NCBI GenBank assembly: GCA_036936605.1
Contig: JAUPFV010000001.1
Span: 348,513,081 to 348,577,080, forward strand
Length of the DNA stretch: 64,000 bases
Direction: 5' to 3'
Origin: Limnanthes douglasii subsp. nivea
Taxonomy: Eukaryota > Streptophyta > Magnoliopsida > Brassicales > Limnanthaceae
Shown: positions 20,940-32,423 of the stretch, piece after piece
Layout: the number at the start of each line of letters is the position of its first letter
How positions within the stretch are numbered: the stretch's first letter is position 1
Translations under genes and position numbers: made by a program
The notes under the pieces: generated by a model
Database searches by the model: none
The model's input: the letters and a program-made list of their open reading frames with translations, nothing else
What the model was told of the DNA's origin: nothing

Positions 20940-22203
20940 ATCTTCCTACAATATTATAGGGAATGACCCGTGCGATGAGATCTACAAATTTTTCGACTTT
21001 GTTTATTTTTACCATTCATGAAACAAAATCATTATTATCCTCATCCTGAAATTTGAAACCACTTCATCTATTGCGAACTTGGGGCATATTTCTTGTTGTA
21101 ATGTTATCTATAAACTAATTTTTAAAATTCTTTCCAACATAATCAATGACTCATTCCTTGGTCTCATAAAGAAATCTCAATATGACTTTATACATGGACG
21201 TAACATATCTGATGATATCCTCATCTCTCAAGAACTGCTCAGGGGATACCAAACAAATAACAGAGGTATGAATGGTGACCCCAATGAAATTTTTTGTAGA
21301 TTATCCAATGCATCTCTTTCACCACTTTGGTGTAAATATAAATGGTGACCCCAATGAACATTTCAAAGGAGAAAAATGCCTTTATTAGGGGAAGCTCTTT
21401 CTATTTTATTTTGTGTTATTGTTATGCAAGTCCTCTTATGAATCCTTATGGAGAAAAGAAGCAACATAAAATTCAATATCCACTATAAATGCCATAAACC
21501 TGAGATTGTTAATCTATGTTTTGCATATGATTTTATGATTATTTATCGTGACGAATCTCATTATTGAAGCTCACCAATGATAGTATTGATAAATTATCCT
21601 ACTTCTCAAGCCTCTAGATTAACCCCAAAAGATCAAAAGTTTCCTTTATAGGGTTGGTTCCATCCTTCCAAAAAAATTGATTAACATCTTTGGCCATGGT
21701 GTTTGTACTCTATCTGTTATGTGCCTTGGTGTGCCTCTAATCATTGGTCCACTATCATTTAATGAGTGTCACCCCATTCTTGATAAGATAATTTTCAAAG
21801 TTAGTTCTTGTATCTCCAAACATCTCTCTTACGCTGGTAGGTTTCAACTCATCAAGTCGGTCCTCTTTTCTAGTCAAGTGTACTGATCCTCCATCTTTAT
21901 CCTACTAGCCATGATCCTAAAAGACATGGGAAAAAACCCTTCGTCATATACTTTGGCTGGGTCACGAAATGAAGCTCTTTGAGGTTAAAGTTACCTAGAA
22001 TAAGGTTATTTTCCTCACATTGGAGAACGAACTTAGGATCCTATACCCCAAAGGTCTAGAATCAGCCGATCATAATCAAACATTTATGGTACATTTTAGG
22101 TGGAAAAAAATCTTTCATTTGGTATGATTGGATAAAACTGGAAAAGATAAAAATCAAATATTTTTGAACATAAACCATGACTCATTTCCTTCTTGGACAT
22201 GAA
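20940..22203 (+). pseudogene. L1-type LINE reverse transcriptase fragment
   Basis: In changing plus-strand frames: IIGNDPCDEIYKFF (about 20955), ILILKFE, ISCCNVIYKL (21090), IHGRNISDDIL, then after an internal loss CFAYDF (about 21510, in place of FADD), CLGVPL (21721) and HLSYAGRFQLIKSVLFSSQV (21825-21884). These are the conserved blocks of plant L1 reverse transcriptase in the right order. The endonuclease and the 3' end are missing and stops are frequent. It is cut off at about 22204, where Tat-2 gag begins. Confidence 0.8.
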
Positions 22204-22258
22204 AGAAAATGATTTATTTTAGGCCTCTAGCAATGAAAATACAAGACGAAAATCAGTA

Positions 22259-23708
22259 ATGAAGAATCTTCATGATGAACCAGGTATCTTTGCAAATCCC
22301 AACGAAGATAATGTGTTTAGTCGTGGCCGGAATTGGAGACAATCTCCATTGTCCTCCAAGATATTGTCTGGAAACCTTCCTAAGAGGTTTGACAGCACAA
22401 AGATGGAAAATATAATGGGAGTAAAGATCCGGATTACCATCTGGAGCAATTCAAAATTTTTATCATGAATTTTGACGATGATGATAAGTTACTTTGTCGA
22501 GTGTTCTCCAGTCTTTTACGGGGAGTGCTCTGAAGTGGTACAATAGTCTACCACAGGGCTGCATCAGAAATTCTGATACTTTTTGGGTGGCCTTCTGGAG
22601 GCAGTTCGTTGGAAGTAAGGAAGTAAAAGGCAATGAAGACACTATTATTCATTGTTCCCAGGAACCAAATGAATATTTGAAGGAATATATAAGTCGCTTT
22701 GTGAATACCAAAAATGGATTAGCTGATTGCTTTGAACAAGTAGCAATAGCTTCTCTAAGACAGGGTTTAAACCCTGGAAATTTGGCTGATTCGGTAACCA
22801 GGAAGAAGGCCATGACGTGGGGTGGTTTACTGAATCAGGTCGACAAACAGATTAATATGGATGAAACAAAGAAAACCAGGGTGCACCGGCAAGTGAGGTC
22901 TGCCCCAACTGCACTAAATCAAAACCATAATCAGTCCGGGTACAAGGCCAAGGAATCCGGACAGGGTCATAATAGAGCCAAGGCTCAATCCCACCCAGCT
23001 GCACCAGCTCAGAGCCAACAATCTAGAAATAAGCGAGGACCTTGGGTTCAACCAGAGTGGTTTGCTGAGTTGAAAGAAAATAGAGCCACCACTTATGACA
23101 AAACAAAAGACGAAGTACATTTCAGAAAGCTGGTTGCATTACAATCTCCCAGAGAAAGTCGTAATGATTGTTTCTGTCAGTATCACCATGATACTGGCCA
23201 TAACACTGAATATTTTATCGCGTTGAAACAAGAAGTGCAGAATTTGACTAAGAGAGGGAAGTTGGGGGCTTATGTTAAAAGAAGAAGTGGAAATAGGCCT
23301 GATAATGCTCATCCGACTGGCCCAAACAATGCAAGGACATCGGCTCCGGATGGGGCTATAGTGATAATTGAAAGGTTTGATGTAGAGTCAGGATATTTGG
23401 ATCCTGATCCAACCCGAAATAAGGTGGGAGTTATTACAGAACACTGCAAGACGGTGTCCGTACTCATCAGCTTTTTTGAGTCACTTACAATATTTGGGGG
23501 AGACACCATGACTGCACCAACTGCTTCTTCGAGAAAGAGGCATGTTCATACTCTAGCTACCCAACTCGAAGGAGGCATGACTTCCTATCAATCGCAAATT
23601 CCGTTTTGCTTCATTGTTTTCGATGAGGATGACTTGAGGGACATAGCTGGTCCCCATGAAGATGTTGTTGTGACACGAGCATCCATTGGGAGCAATGACA
23701 TTAGATGA
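22259..23708 (+). pseudogene. Tat-2 gag
   Basis: Starts within the conserved WRQSPL and NLPKRFDSTKMEN block, so the N-terminus is missing. A frameshift at about 22470-22494 leads into a 404-codon open frame with LKWYNSL, RQFVGS and the CQYHHDTGHNTEYF zinc-finger-like segment (about 23177-23220), whose last Cys is Phe. The same frame runs through the linker LTIFGGDTM and GPHEDVVV to a stop just before protease. Confidence 0.87.
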
Positions 23709-24121
23709 ATTTTGGTGGACACCAGTAGTTCAACCAATATCCTCTTTTTGACTTCCTACAAACAAATGAAGAATCCACCAGTAATTCAGCGTTCGAACAA
23801 GTCAATTGTGGGTTTCACTGGAAGCTCAGCAGATGTGATGAGGAGTTTGAGGAGGAGGTTTTGTTGGGCAAGGGCCCCTTTAAGAAGATGGTCAGAATAC
23901 TTTTTATTGTGGTGGATTATACCACATGTTATAATGCCATTTTGGGGAGATCTTGGCTCTCGAGGATGCATGCTGTGGCTTCAACAGTCCACCAATGTTT
24001 AAAATACGCTGTACAAGGACAAGTGGGAGTTGTCCGAAATAGTCAAAAGGTAGCAAGGGAGTGTTATGCAGCAGCACTGGCCCCTCGAACTTTGGGGGCA
24101 GTTCATATCAGTGAGGATTAG
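23709..24121 (+). pseudogene. Tat-2 aspartic protease
   Basis: Begins directly after the stop at 23706-23708 with VDTSSSTNILF: the catalytic DTG is DTS here, a likely inactivating change. GFTGSSADV follows, then after a frameshift near 23850, LGRSWLSRMHAV. The end carries VGVVRNSQKVARECY, the conserved start of the protease-RT linker. 24122-24433 is the decayed linker and start of RT. Confidence 0.85.
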
Positions 24122-24433
24122 CAATTTGAGGGGCCCTCTGGGGGAGAGGGTGAAATTGATAACCTTAGAGAGACCCCTGGTGTTTTAATACCAATTGAAG
24201 AAGTTGAAACTCACTCTCTGATATCGGAATTAAAGAGTAAAGTGTTAGCTTTTTTGAAAGACCATGAACATGTTTTCGCTTGGTGCAATACTGATGTAAC
24301 CAGAGTACCAACATAAATTATATCACACCAACTATCCATCCGGAGGGATATAGTACCTGTTGTACAAAAGAGGAGAGCTTTTTCTAAGGAGAAAGTTGAT
24401 GTCATAGTTCAAGAGGTTGACCGGCTTACTAAG

Positions 24434-25630
24434 ATGGGGCACATAAAGGAATCTCAGTACCCTTTATGGACAGCCAATCCAGTGTTAGTAAAGAATAAAA
24501 ATGGAAAGTGGCGTATGTGCATCGATTTTACAGATCTCAATAGAGCTTGCCCAAAAGACCTATATCCGGTCCCCCGAATTGATCAGTTGGTGGACTCCAT
24601 ATCTGGGAACAAGCTATTGTCCTTTATGGATGCCTTCTCCGGGTATAATCATATTCAAGTAGATCTGAATAATCAAGAACATACTACATTTGTTACTGAT
24701 AGGGCCCTCCATTTTTATAAGGTGATTCCATTTGGGTTAAAGAATGTTGGGGCTACTTATCGGAGATTAGTAACAAGGCTTTTGCTAATTAGATTGGAAG
24801 AAATATGGAAGTCTATATCGATGACATGATGGTAAAGAGTGTGGAAGAAGAGCTACACTTAGCAGATCTCCAAGAAACCTTTACCAACTTGGTGAAAGTA
24901 AATTTAAAGTTGAATCCAGAGAATTGTGTTTTCGGAGTGCAGTCCAGAAAATTATTGGGGTATGTGATAAGTGAGAAAGTGATACAGCCTGATCCAGACC
25001 AGCTTAGTGCTTTATTGCAAATGGAGCCTCCTCGGAATATTAAAGAAGTACAAAGATTGACAGGGAGGTTAGCTTCTCTAAACCGTTTTATTTCAAGGTA
25101 TTCAGATAGGTGTGCCCCATTTTTTCAAACTTTGAAAGGTGCAAAAGAATTTAATTGGTCTCCACAGTGTGACCAGGCTTTCGATGAAATTAAGAAGCAC
25201 TTATCTTCCCCTAAAACTTTGTTTAAACCTGTTGATGGAGAGACTCTCTACATATACTTAGCAGTTTCTGATTGTGCCATAAGTGTAGTGTTAGTAAGGG
25301 AGATGGATAATTATCCTCGTCCGGTGTACTATATCAGCAAGAGCTTGATAGATGCAGAAAAAAGATATTTAAAACTTGAAAAATTAGCACTGGCCCTAGT
25401 AATTACCACTAAGAAAATGAGGCCCTACTTTCAGTCTCATTCTATTGTTGTTCGGACGTCTTTTCCCTTGAAAAACGTTCTTCAAAAGGCAGACATTTCA
25501 AGCAGAATGACCAAATGGTCAGTGGAGCTGGGAGACTATGATATTGATTTTTCCCCTCGAAGAGCAGTCAAGGCCCATACTGTTGCTGACTTCCTAGTTG
25601 AATTTCATTCGGACAGAGACACTAAGCAAG
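24434..25630 (+). pseudogene. Tat-2 reverse transcriptase and RNase H
   Basis: RT blocks: NPVLVKNKNGKWRMCIDFTD (about 24479), FMDAFSGYNHI (24625) and, after a frameshift at about 24790, VYIDDMMVKS (24810), catalytic residues intact. LTGRLASLNRFISRYS follows (25060). The RNase H region includes YYISKSLIDAEKRYLKLEKL (25329), and MTKWSVELGDYDIDFSPR ends the domain. From 24805 the frame is open for 394 codons into aRNH, one of the longest open stretches in the window. Confidence 0.88.
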
Positions 25631-26030
25631 CAACATGTGAAAAAACTAAAAAAGTATGGCTTGTCTGGACTGATGGTGGATCAAGTACCATGGGTTGTGG
25701 TGCTGGGATATGTTTAACCTCTCTGTACGACGACAAAATGTACCAGGCTATATGTTTTGCTTTCAGGGCTTCCAATAATGAGTCCGAATATGAAGCTGCT
25801 ATAGCTGGCTTGAAATTAGCTCTCATTTGTGGAGCCAAAAGGGTCAGGTTAATGAGCGATTCTCAGCTTCTTATCCATCATGCACAAGGTCGATCCGAGG
25901 CAAAAAAGAAGCAGCTGGTTAAATACTTATTTGTTCTTAAAGAAGTGGCACTTAATTTCAAAAATGTCACCTACGAGCACATACCCTGATCAGAAAATAC
26001 GCTAGCAGACTCCTTGGCAACCATAGCCTA
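25631..26030 (+). pseudogene. Tat-2 archaeal-type RNase H (aRNH)
   Basis: VWTDGGSSTMGCGAG (25665) opens the domain; NNESEYEAAIAGLKLA (25775), LMSDSQLLIHHAQGRSEA (25849) and YEHIP supply the further motifs. A TGA replaces the Arg codon just before NTLADSLA, the last catalytic segment. This domain marks the element as Tat lineage. Confidence 0.88.
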
Positions 26031-27371
26031 TTCTGAGTCCTACCCTTGGATTCATGTGCAAGAGTGCCCATCCATTCAACTCAATCAGAACAAGGAAGAA
26101 GAAAGTTTAAATATACAAGTAAAACAACCTCAAGATTGGAGATTTCCTCTTTTCCAATACCTCTCAGATGGCATCTTCCCTCCGGAAAAAGCACTGGCAA
26201 AGAAAATTAAGTATAAGGCTCGTGGATTTATCATCCTAAGAGATGTTCTTTACAAAAAGTCTTTTAGTAGACCTCTCTTACGATGTTTGGGGATCGAGGA
26301 GTCCCAAATGGTGCTCTCTGATATACACGATGGCGAGTGATCAACACACTGTGGGTTTATGGCTCTAACCAGAAGAGTCTTCTTAGTTGGGTACTACTGT
26401 CCCTCCATAATGCAAGATGCCAAGGAATTGGTGAAGAAGTGTGATCCATGCCAAGGATACAGTAATGAAATTCATATCCCAACTGTCCCTTTAGAGTCAA
26501 TTTCTGAGCCAATACCTTTTGCTCGTTGGGGCTGGATTTGGTGGGACCTTTACCCATGGTATCCGGAGGGTGCAAAACTATAATTGTTGCTATTGATTAC
26601 TTCTTAAAATGGGTAGAAGCAGCCCCATTGGCAGGAACTACTTCAAAAGCTGTTATAAAATTCATCCTGTCTAATATTTGCTGCAGGTTTGGGGTTCCCC
26701 AAAAGATAACTACAGACAATGGGCCACAATTCGATAACAAGGATGTGGAGAAATTCTGTGCCTCTAGAGGTATTCAACACTGCTTCTCTTCTCCTTTCCA
26801 CCCATAGGCAAATAGTCAAGTTGAAGTAGCTAACAGGACCATCCTGTCTGGTCTTAAAAAGAATCTAGAAGGGATTGCTAGAAAGTGGCCAAGCTATCTA
26901 CATGAAGTACTATGGGCCTACCGGACTACTCCTAGGGCTACAACGCAAGAGTCCCCATTTGCCTCGGTATATGGTATGAATGCAATAGCTCCCATAAAGG
27001 CTACTCTCCCTTCATTCCGAGTCCAAAATTTTTCCGAACAAGCTAACGAAGTGGCAATCAGAAGCCAACTTGACTTGATAAAAGAAAGAAGAGTTGAGGC
27101 TCACCTCAGAGCCACACACGATCAGGGTTTGATGAGAAGCAGGTTTGCTTCCAGAATCAAAAGGAGGGGTTTTTAACCATGGGATAAAGTGTTAAGAAAA
27201 GTATTCCTGCATACTAAGGAGAAGCAGTTCGGCAAGCTAGCTCAAACTTGGGAAGTACCCTATGTGGTCAGTGGAAAGCTTAAGCCTGGGACATACAGGC
27301 TTCAAGATAAAGATGGAAGAATTTCGAATCACCCCTGGAACATTGAACACCTCTGGTTGTATCTAGAATGA
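26031..27371 (+). pseudogene. Tat-2 integrase
   Basis: The zinc-binding module (about 26350-26460) has THCGF and KKCDPCQGY. The core has IVAIDYFLKWVEA (26584; first Asp), TTDNGPQFDN (26710; second Asp) and SQVEVANRTIL (26815; Glu). The C-terminal domain has VLRKVFLHTKEK and ends WNIEHLWLYLE at 27371. Stops at about 26338, 26805 and 27173 and a frameshift near 26530 break it. All catalytic residues remain. Confidence 0.88.
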
Positions 27372-27884
27372 AAACTATGTAAATATTTACTTGTTTAAAG
27401 TCCATGTAAATATTAGGGTGCATACTCTTTCCTACCCTGGTGACGCTGAGAGGTTTTAATGAAGTGTCCGGGTTTTTTTAATAAAATTTAATGCTTTTTT
27501 GAAAAATTCGGAGTGATTTGACTGACAGATCGGATTGATTCAGTGGAGTGATGACCATTTAAACATTTATCATCGGAGAATTTAAACACTCTCACTTTAA
27601 AATACTTGTAAAATAACTAAAGGCCATTTAAATACAAGCCATCAAAATTGGAGAACTACAAAACAATGTAAGAGTTGTGTAAGATAAAATTGCCCGGCTA
27701 ATACCGGAGAATGATATTAAAATATATAAAATGCCTTGGCCATCCAAGGACTTTGAATTTTTTAAAAAGAAGAGGTTTGTCCGGACAAGGGCCAGAAACG
27801 GTTACAAAATTTCCTTGGCCATCTAAGGACTTTAGTCTAACACAAAGGTTAAAGAAAAATAGAAACATAGTTAAAATTTTAAGG
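27372..27884. other. Tat-2 intergenic zone between convergent genes
   Basis: 513 bp between the integrase stop and the antisense-gene stop. It is AT-rich, with the conserved motif at 27421-27468 at its left side. No tandem array is present here, unlike the same place in Tat-3 and Tat-4. Confidence 0.65.
27421..27468 (+). promoter_or_regulatory. Conserved post-integrase motif, Tat-2 copy
   Basis: Reads CATACTCTTTCCTACCCTGG, then GAGAGGTTTTAATGAAGTGT after a short spacer, 50 bp past the integrase stop. The Tat-3 copy matches closely though the flanks do not. Role inferred as an RNA-level signal. Confidence 0.72.
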
Positions 27885-30857
27885 CTAAGCTTCCTTAGAT
27901 GGCCCAGCCTCACTTGGTTTCTTCTTCGGATCCTTGGTCTCCTCGTCTGGACTCTCTTCGGTCCTTTCGTCTTCATCAGTAGTATCATCCCAACCACTGG
28001 AATAGCAGTGCTTATCACCATCGGCCATAGTATGGTGAGGAAGGTCTTCGTATTCCACAAATCGCCATAGATCTCCTAGTGTCCTCTTCGGAAATTTCTC
28101 ACGAAAGAGCAAGACCATGTCTGATTTAACTTCAGCATACCTTTCTTCGTGGAAGTCTATCACCTTGTTGGTGTATGCATCAATCCTGGCTTGGATTATC
28201 TTCTCCTGCTCCTTTAACAAGTCATCTTTTTCTTGCTTAGCCTTAGACACAACATCTTCGAGTGAAATTTTGCCACTGGTTAGGGTCTGAATGACGTTGT
28301 CTTTGGCCTTCACCTCCTCTTTTGAAGTAGAAAGATTCTTCTCCAAGTCAGAATACTTGGATTGGAGCTCTTTGATAACCCCCTCCGAAGTGGCCAGCTT
28401 GGTGGCCAAATTCTCTTTCCCCTTCTTCAACTCCTCGTTCGCTCTCTTTAATGCCTCAACATTCTGGTTGGCAGTAAGGAGGCCGTTAGACAAACTCTAT
28501 TTATCAGAGTTGAGTGTGTTGATGATGGCTGATTGATTTCGCACTTGCTTCCCCAAGTTGAGGACCGGTTGAATATTGCTCAACAAGGAATGGATCACCA
28601 TGTCCTTCTCTCTTGAAATAGAAAAAGATTTACTGTTGAAAGTGACAATATTCGAAGAGCTTAGGGGGAGGTAAGGGCCAGCAAAGTCGTCCTTCTCAAG
28701 GTCTCCAAAGTAAAGGCCAATCCTTTGAAGGCCACTGATGTCTACTCCATCAATGTTGATGTCCCCTCCAGCGCCCTCTCCAGTGTGAAAGTCACTTGGG
28801 ATTTCCTCTGATTGAGTTGGGACTGTTGGGTCGACTGGAGGAAGAGACTCCGGAGGCCGGAGAGAAACTTCATCTCCCTTGGAGGTTTTCTTCTTCTTAG
28901 CTTCCCTATCTCCACCTTCTGCTCTCCATTTTCGGTCTATTTTGGGAGCTTTTGAGGGTTTTGGAGGTCCAACTGCCTCTTTAGTACTCTCATTTTCTAC
29001 CACTTGAAGCAAAGCAGCATCAATCCTTCCTTGGTCCTGTACCTCCTGGTTTGCTGGGACAGTCTCCTCAACATCACCTGGGTTGACCTCAGCTACGTCT
29101 GGCTTTATCTTTCCTTTTCCCCTTCTTTTTGCTTGGGGCTTTAGCTCTGCCCGGCAAGGCTCGCTTTCCATCCTTTGCATCTGTCCTCTGAAGAATGACC
29201 CCCGGAGGGGGTGGAGTGGTTAATTCCTCCCAAGACAAGTCTCTCCGGCCGGTTGTGTTCCAGAGATGGGATCTCACAAAGTTGCCTCCGGTAAAACAAT
29301 TGTGGAAGCGATTTCCCCATTTTTCAGCAGCCCAAGCATTCAGCTTGGCACAAGTAGTCTGCCCCTCCTCTAAGTAGTTAGTGAACTCCTTCGGCAGCAC
29401 TACCAAAAGAAGAAGAAGAATGTTTAAGTAAACAAACTTTTTAAGGAAAGAAAAACAAACATGATGAAATATTAACCTATGTTTTTCCATCTGCTGGCAA
29501 GCATGCCTGGGTTGTCACCAACCTTAATATTCCTCCCATTCTCCCAGGCACCACTGATGAACAAGAATTGGGTTTTCCAATTCTTCTCTGATTCGAGCAG
29601 GTCATCCACTACTTTGTAATTGTCGCACATGTTAAAATGGTAGAAGGGGATGATGTGGTTCTTGCAAAGGCTGGCCACAGCAGCAAACTGCTCCATCGGA
29701 AGCGGGATTCCGGAGAACCTGGAGGCCATGATGCAGGCCTTGAGTCTGTACCAAGCGTTGGGGCTCAGTTGGCTTGGGCAGAGCTTTATCAGATGGAAAT
29801 ATCTAACGATCTCTGGGTCCAAGGGAAACCTAAGCCCCCAGTTGAATAAATCTGTGTAGAGAACTATCTCACTGAGTTTGCAATCCATTGGCATCTCCGG
29901 ATCGACCGGTATCCTCACTTTAACAGATTCTGGGATCCCTCACTTCGTCCGGATCCGACCTAGTTCAGCAGTGTGAATGAAAGCATAATTGATGTTCTGC
30001 ATGGCTAGCAGATACTTTACACTCACTTTATGGAAGCAAGGTACCACTCTTCTTTCAAGGCACTCCGGCAGGTCTGAATGTTTTAAACACAACTTTTCTT
30101 TACCCTTGCTTTTCTTGAAAATGGAAACCTCACCCGTCTGCCCGGAGACATCAGTCTCAAAAGGGGCTTCTTCAACACTGTCCTCCATCACGTCTTCCAT
30201 TACCATGGAAGGGTTTTCAGTTGTCTTTGGGAGAGGATTGCTGGTGGTTGGCTCAGTAAGCTGTCCGGATGGCTCAACATCGCTTTCCTTTTGTGGTCTG
30301 GAGTCCGGCTGGGGCTCAGATCCGGAGGGTTCATTTCGAAGGCTTGTACTGGTGGCCTCCGGACCAGACGATTTGTCCCTAGGAACCTTGATGGGTGCTT
30401 CTGACCCTATAATTTTGTCTTTGGCCCCAGACTTAGAGGGCACTGATTTTGGAGATTTAGACTGTGGAGCAACAGCCTGGCCTTTTACCAAGCAACCTCT
30501 TCGTCGAAGCGTTAGCTTTTCTGGGGAGATGTCTGCATCCGATCCCATGGCTATGAATGGGGAGGGTCTCTTGGTGCTTGTAACTGCTTGCTCTCGTTCG
30601 AAAATAGGCTGTGACTCCTAGACCGATGAGCCTGAGACGATTGGTGAAAGACTAGGTTAAAATAACCTTTTAGGTTTAGAGCTTCTGGCAGAAGACAAAA
30701 CTCGATCATGCTCTGAGCTTGGTGTTTCAGATTTGTCGATAGGAGAAACTGGAAGGCCTGCAACAATGCGCCTTTGTCGTTCGACTCTTTGTGCTTTCTC
30801 TAACTCTGAAAGATGAAGCCACCCACCTTTTACAAGTTCGTTTCTTGCTGTAAACAT
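27885..30857 (-). pseudogene. Tat-2 antisense gene (putative gypsy-type transposase-like protein)
   Basis: Starts at ATG 30857 (MFTARNELVKGGWLHLSELE), 108 bp downstream of a TATA box. A Ser/Pro-rich variable region follows, with PSPFIAMGSDADIS (about 30560), then the conserved globular part (VKYLLAMQNINYAFIHT, NWGLRFPLDPEIVRYF, LSPNAWYRL, ISGAWENGRN; about 30050-29480), a 77-nt intron (29400-29476), a second exon with LNAWAAEKWGNRFHNCF (about 29330), a Lys-rich stretch and a coiled-coil C-terminus (about 28600-27885) ending in acidic sequence. About four stops or frameshifts break it. It resembles the Transposase_28 'putative gypsy type transposon' family; biochemical function unknown. Confidence 0.8.
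29400..29476 (-). other. Intron in the Tat-2 antisense gene
   Basis: On the minus strand the donor is ACATAG|GTTAATATTT and the acceptor TTTTTGGTAG-like with an upstream T-rich tract; length 77 nt. It falls after the same codon (Trp plus three codons plus one base) as the 78-nt Tat-1 intron. Splicing joins KNI to LPKEF in frame. Confidence 0.7.
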
Positions 30858-30956
30858 AAACTTACACCAAAAAGGGTTTTTGGAAAATAGAGATAAAAGC
30901 TTTGAAGAATAGGAGTGAAAAAATGATGAAGATGGTAAAACAGTGAAAAATGAGTT

Positions 30957-30966
30957 GATTTATACT
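30957..30966 (-). promoter_or_regulatory. TATA box for the Tat-2 antisense gene
   Basis: GTATAAATCA on the minus strand, about 100 bp upstream of ATG 30857. Tat-5, the sister copy, has CTATAAATCAATCAC at the same distance from its ATG. Confidence 0.6.
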
Positions 30967-31282
30967 AAAGAAACAAAAGATACCCAGAAACCTAAGAGAA
31001 TACGAAAAGATGGAAGTAATGATTAAAGACGGCGCTGACATCACAAGCATTAATTGAAGAGGTTCCTTTTTAGAATGAGTGGGAGCGCCGTTCTAGGAGA
31101 AAAACGGCTGGTGAGGCGAATCAGAAGGGGACACTTGTCCTATGATCCATGGCAAAACCTTTAAGCTTCTGGAGAGTTTTGCCAGTCCGGATAAGTCCTT
31201 TACTTAATTCGAAATCGGTCCGGACAATGTCACAAGTGCTCAAGAGAGATTTTTTAGGTCTTGCCAAAGGCCTTCGAACACA

Positions 31283-31300
31283 ACCTAAAAAAAGGGCTAC
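31283..31300 (+). promoter_or_regulatory. Tat-2 polypurine tract
   Basis: CCTAAAAAAAGGGCTAC directly before the LTR start TGATGAGTCC. The sister copy Tat-5 reads AAAAAAGGGGCTAC and Tat-3 GATTGAGGGGCTAC before their LTRs. It primes plus-strand DNA synthesis. Confidence 0.75.
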
Positions 31301-31680
31301 TGATGAGTCCGGATATTTTCACCACTCACTGTAGAAACCGGACAGGGGAAATTCGGACATAAACCACCCACTGAACCATCAGAACTGGACTAAAGTATTA
31401 AAATCTAATCACTTTTTGACCAAGCTAATTGCGAATCTGCTTAATAAACTAATGGGTTTTTGAACTCGACCCAGTTTCATGAGTCTGACCCGAAAGCCCA
31501 TGTGGCCCATAATTAAGGGTATAAATACCCAACCACTTTCATTAATGAGGGCAATGAACATTTAATACAACCAGGAAGCTCAAATCTCTCACTACAAACC
31601 ACATAAACATTAAATACCTTTGAAACACCACAAAACTCTTGACCAAATTACCCTAAGTAAAAAATAATCCACATCATATA
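31301..31680 (+). repeat. Tat-2 3' LTR
   Basis: Starts TGATGAGTCCGG. It aligns with the reverse complement of 56989 down to about 56600 (shared blocks CGACCC, AAAGCCCAT, GGGTATAAATACCCAACCAC, TTAAATACAACCAG). GGGTATAAATACCC near 31525 is a likely TATA box within a palindrome. The 3' end is lost or unrecognisable past about 31680, where Tat-3 material begins. Confidence 0.8.
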
Positions 31681-31739
31681 TAATAATGGATGGCAGAGAT
31701 ATATAAATCTTACATTTTTCCATATATCCTTGATGAATT

Positions 31740-32423
31740 GTGAACTACAAAGGACGCTTTTATCTTGATCCGAAGCCGAGCAGAAACAATGTAAACATGG
31801 TAGAGGAGTCGATCCCCAGAGGAAAGGTTAGTGAGTTATGTTCATTTTTTGAGTCACTAACTATTTTCGGGGGGGGGGGGGATATAGTAGCAGGTATATC
31901 AAATTACTCGAGGAATAGGCACATTGTAAGTTTGGAAACACAGTTGGAGGCAAGAGCCTCATCGTACCTTTACCGGAATCCATCACCAATCCTTTGCTTC
32001 AAAGATGACGACATGAGGGAAGTAGCTGGTCCACATGAGGACGCAGTGGTAATCGGAGCAGAGATTGCTGGAAATGAGATAAGAAAGATTTTGATTGACA
32101 CATGGAGTTCCACCAACATTATGTTTATAACAACCTACAACAAGATAACCAATCCTCCAACCATCCTACAGTCCGACAGGACGATAATGAGATTTATCAG
32201 TGCGACCGCAGATGCCGTCGGAGAATTCGAGGGAATGGTAGAGCTAGGCAGGGGGCCGTTCAATAAAATAGTGATGGTATTCGTGGCAGATGCACCCATA
32301 TCGTACAAAGCCATCTTCGGAAGATTATGGTTGTCTAAAATGCATGCTGTACCGTCCACAGTTCACCAATATTTGAAGTACGCAGTGGAAAGCAATATTG
32401 GAACCGTACGATCAAGTCAGTAA
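31740..32423 (+). pseudogene. Tat-3 gag end and aspartic protease
   Basis: Opens in the gag-protease linker (YLDPKPSRNN, LTIFGGG, GPHEDAVVIGAEIAG), then protease IDTWSSTNIMF, where the catalytic DTG is DTW. FGRLWLSKMHAVPSTVHQYL ends the core. A run of 13 G at 31869-31881 encodes the extra Gly residues in LTIFGGGG. Confidence 0.85.

Larger units (their letters stand above)
22204..31700 (+). mobile_element. Tat-2: 5'-truncated Tat-lineage LTR retrotransposon
   Basis: Gag through integrase run on the plus strand (22259-27371), followed by an antisense gene on the minus strand (27885-30857), a purine tract (31283-31300) and the 3' LTR (31301 to about 31680). No 5' LTR or primer site is found; gag sequence abuts the LINE fragment at about 22204. 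Tat-5 (56535-58541) is a second copy of the same family in the opposite orientation. The right boundary is approximate. Confidence 0.88.

Noticed and set aside
29989..30621. 210-codon plus-strand open frame
   Set aside because: Shadow of the Tat-2 antisense gene, which has homologues in three other elements in the minus-strand frame.
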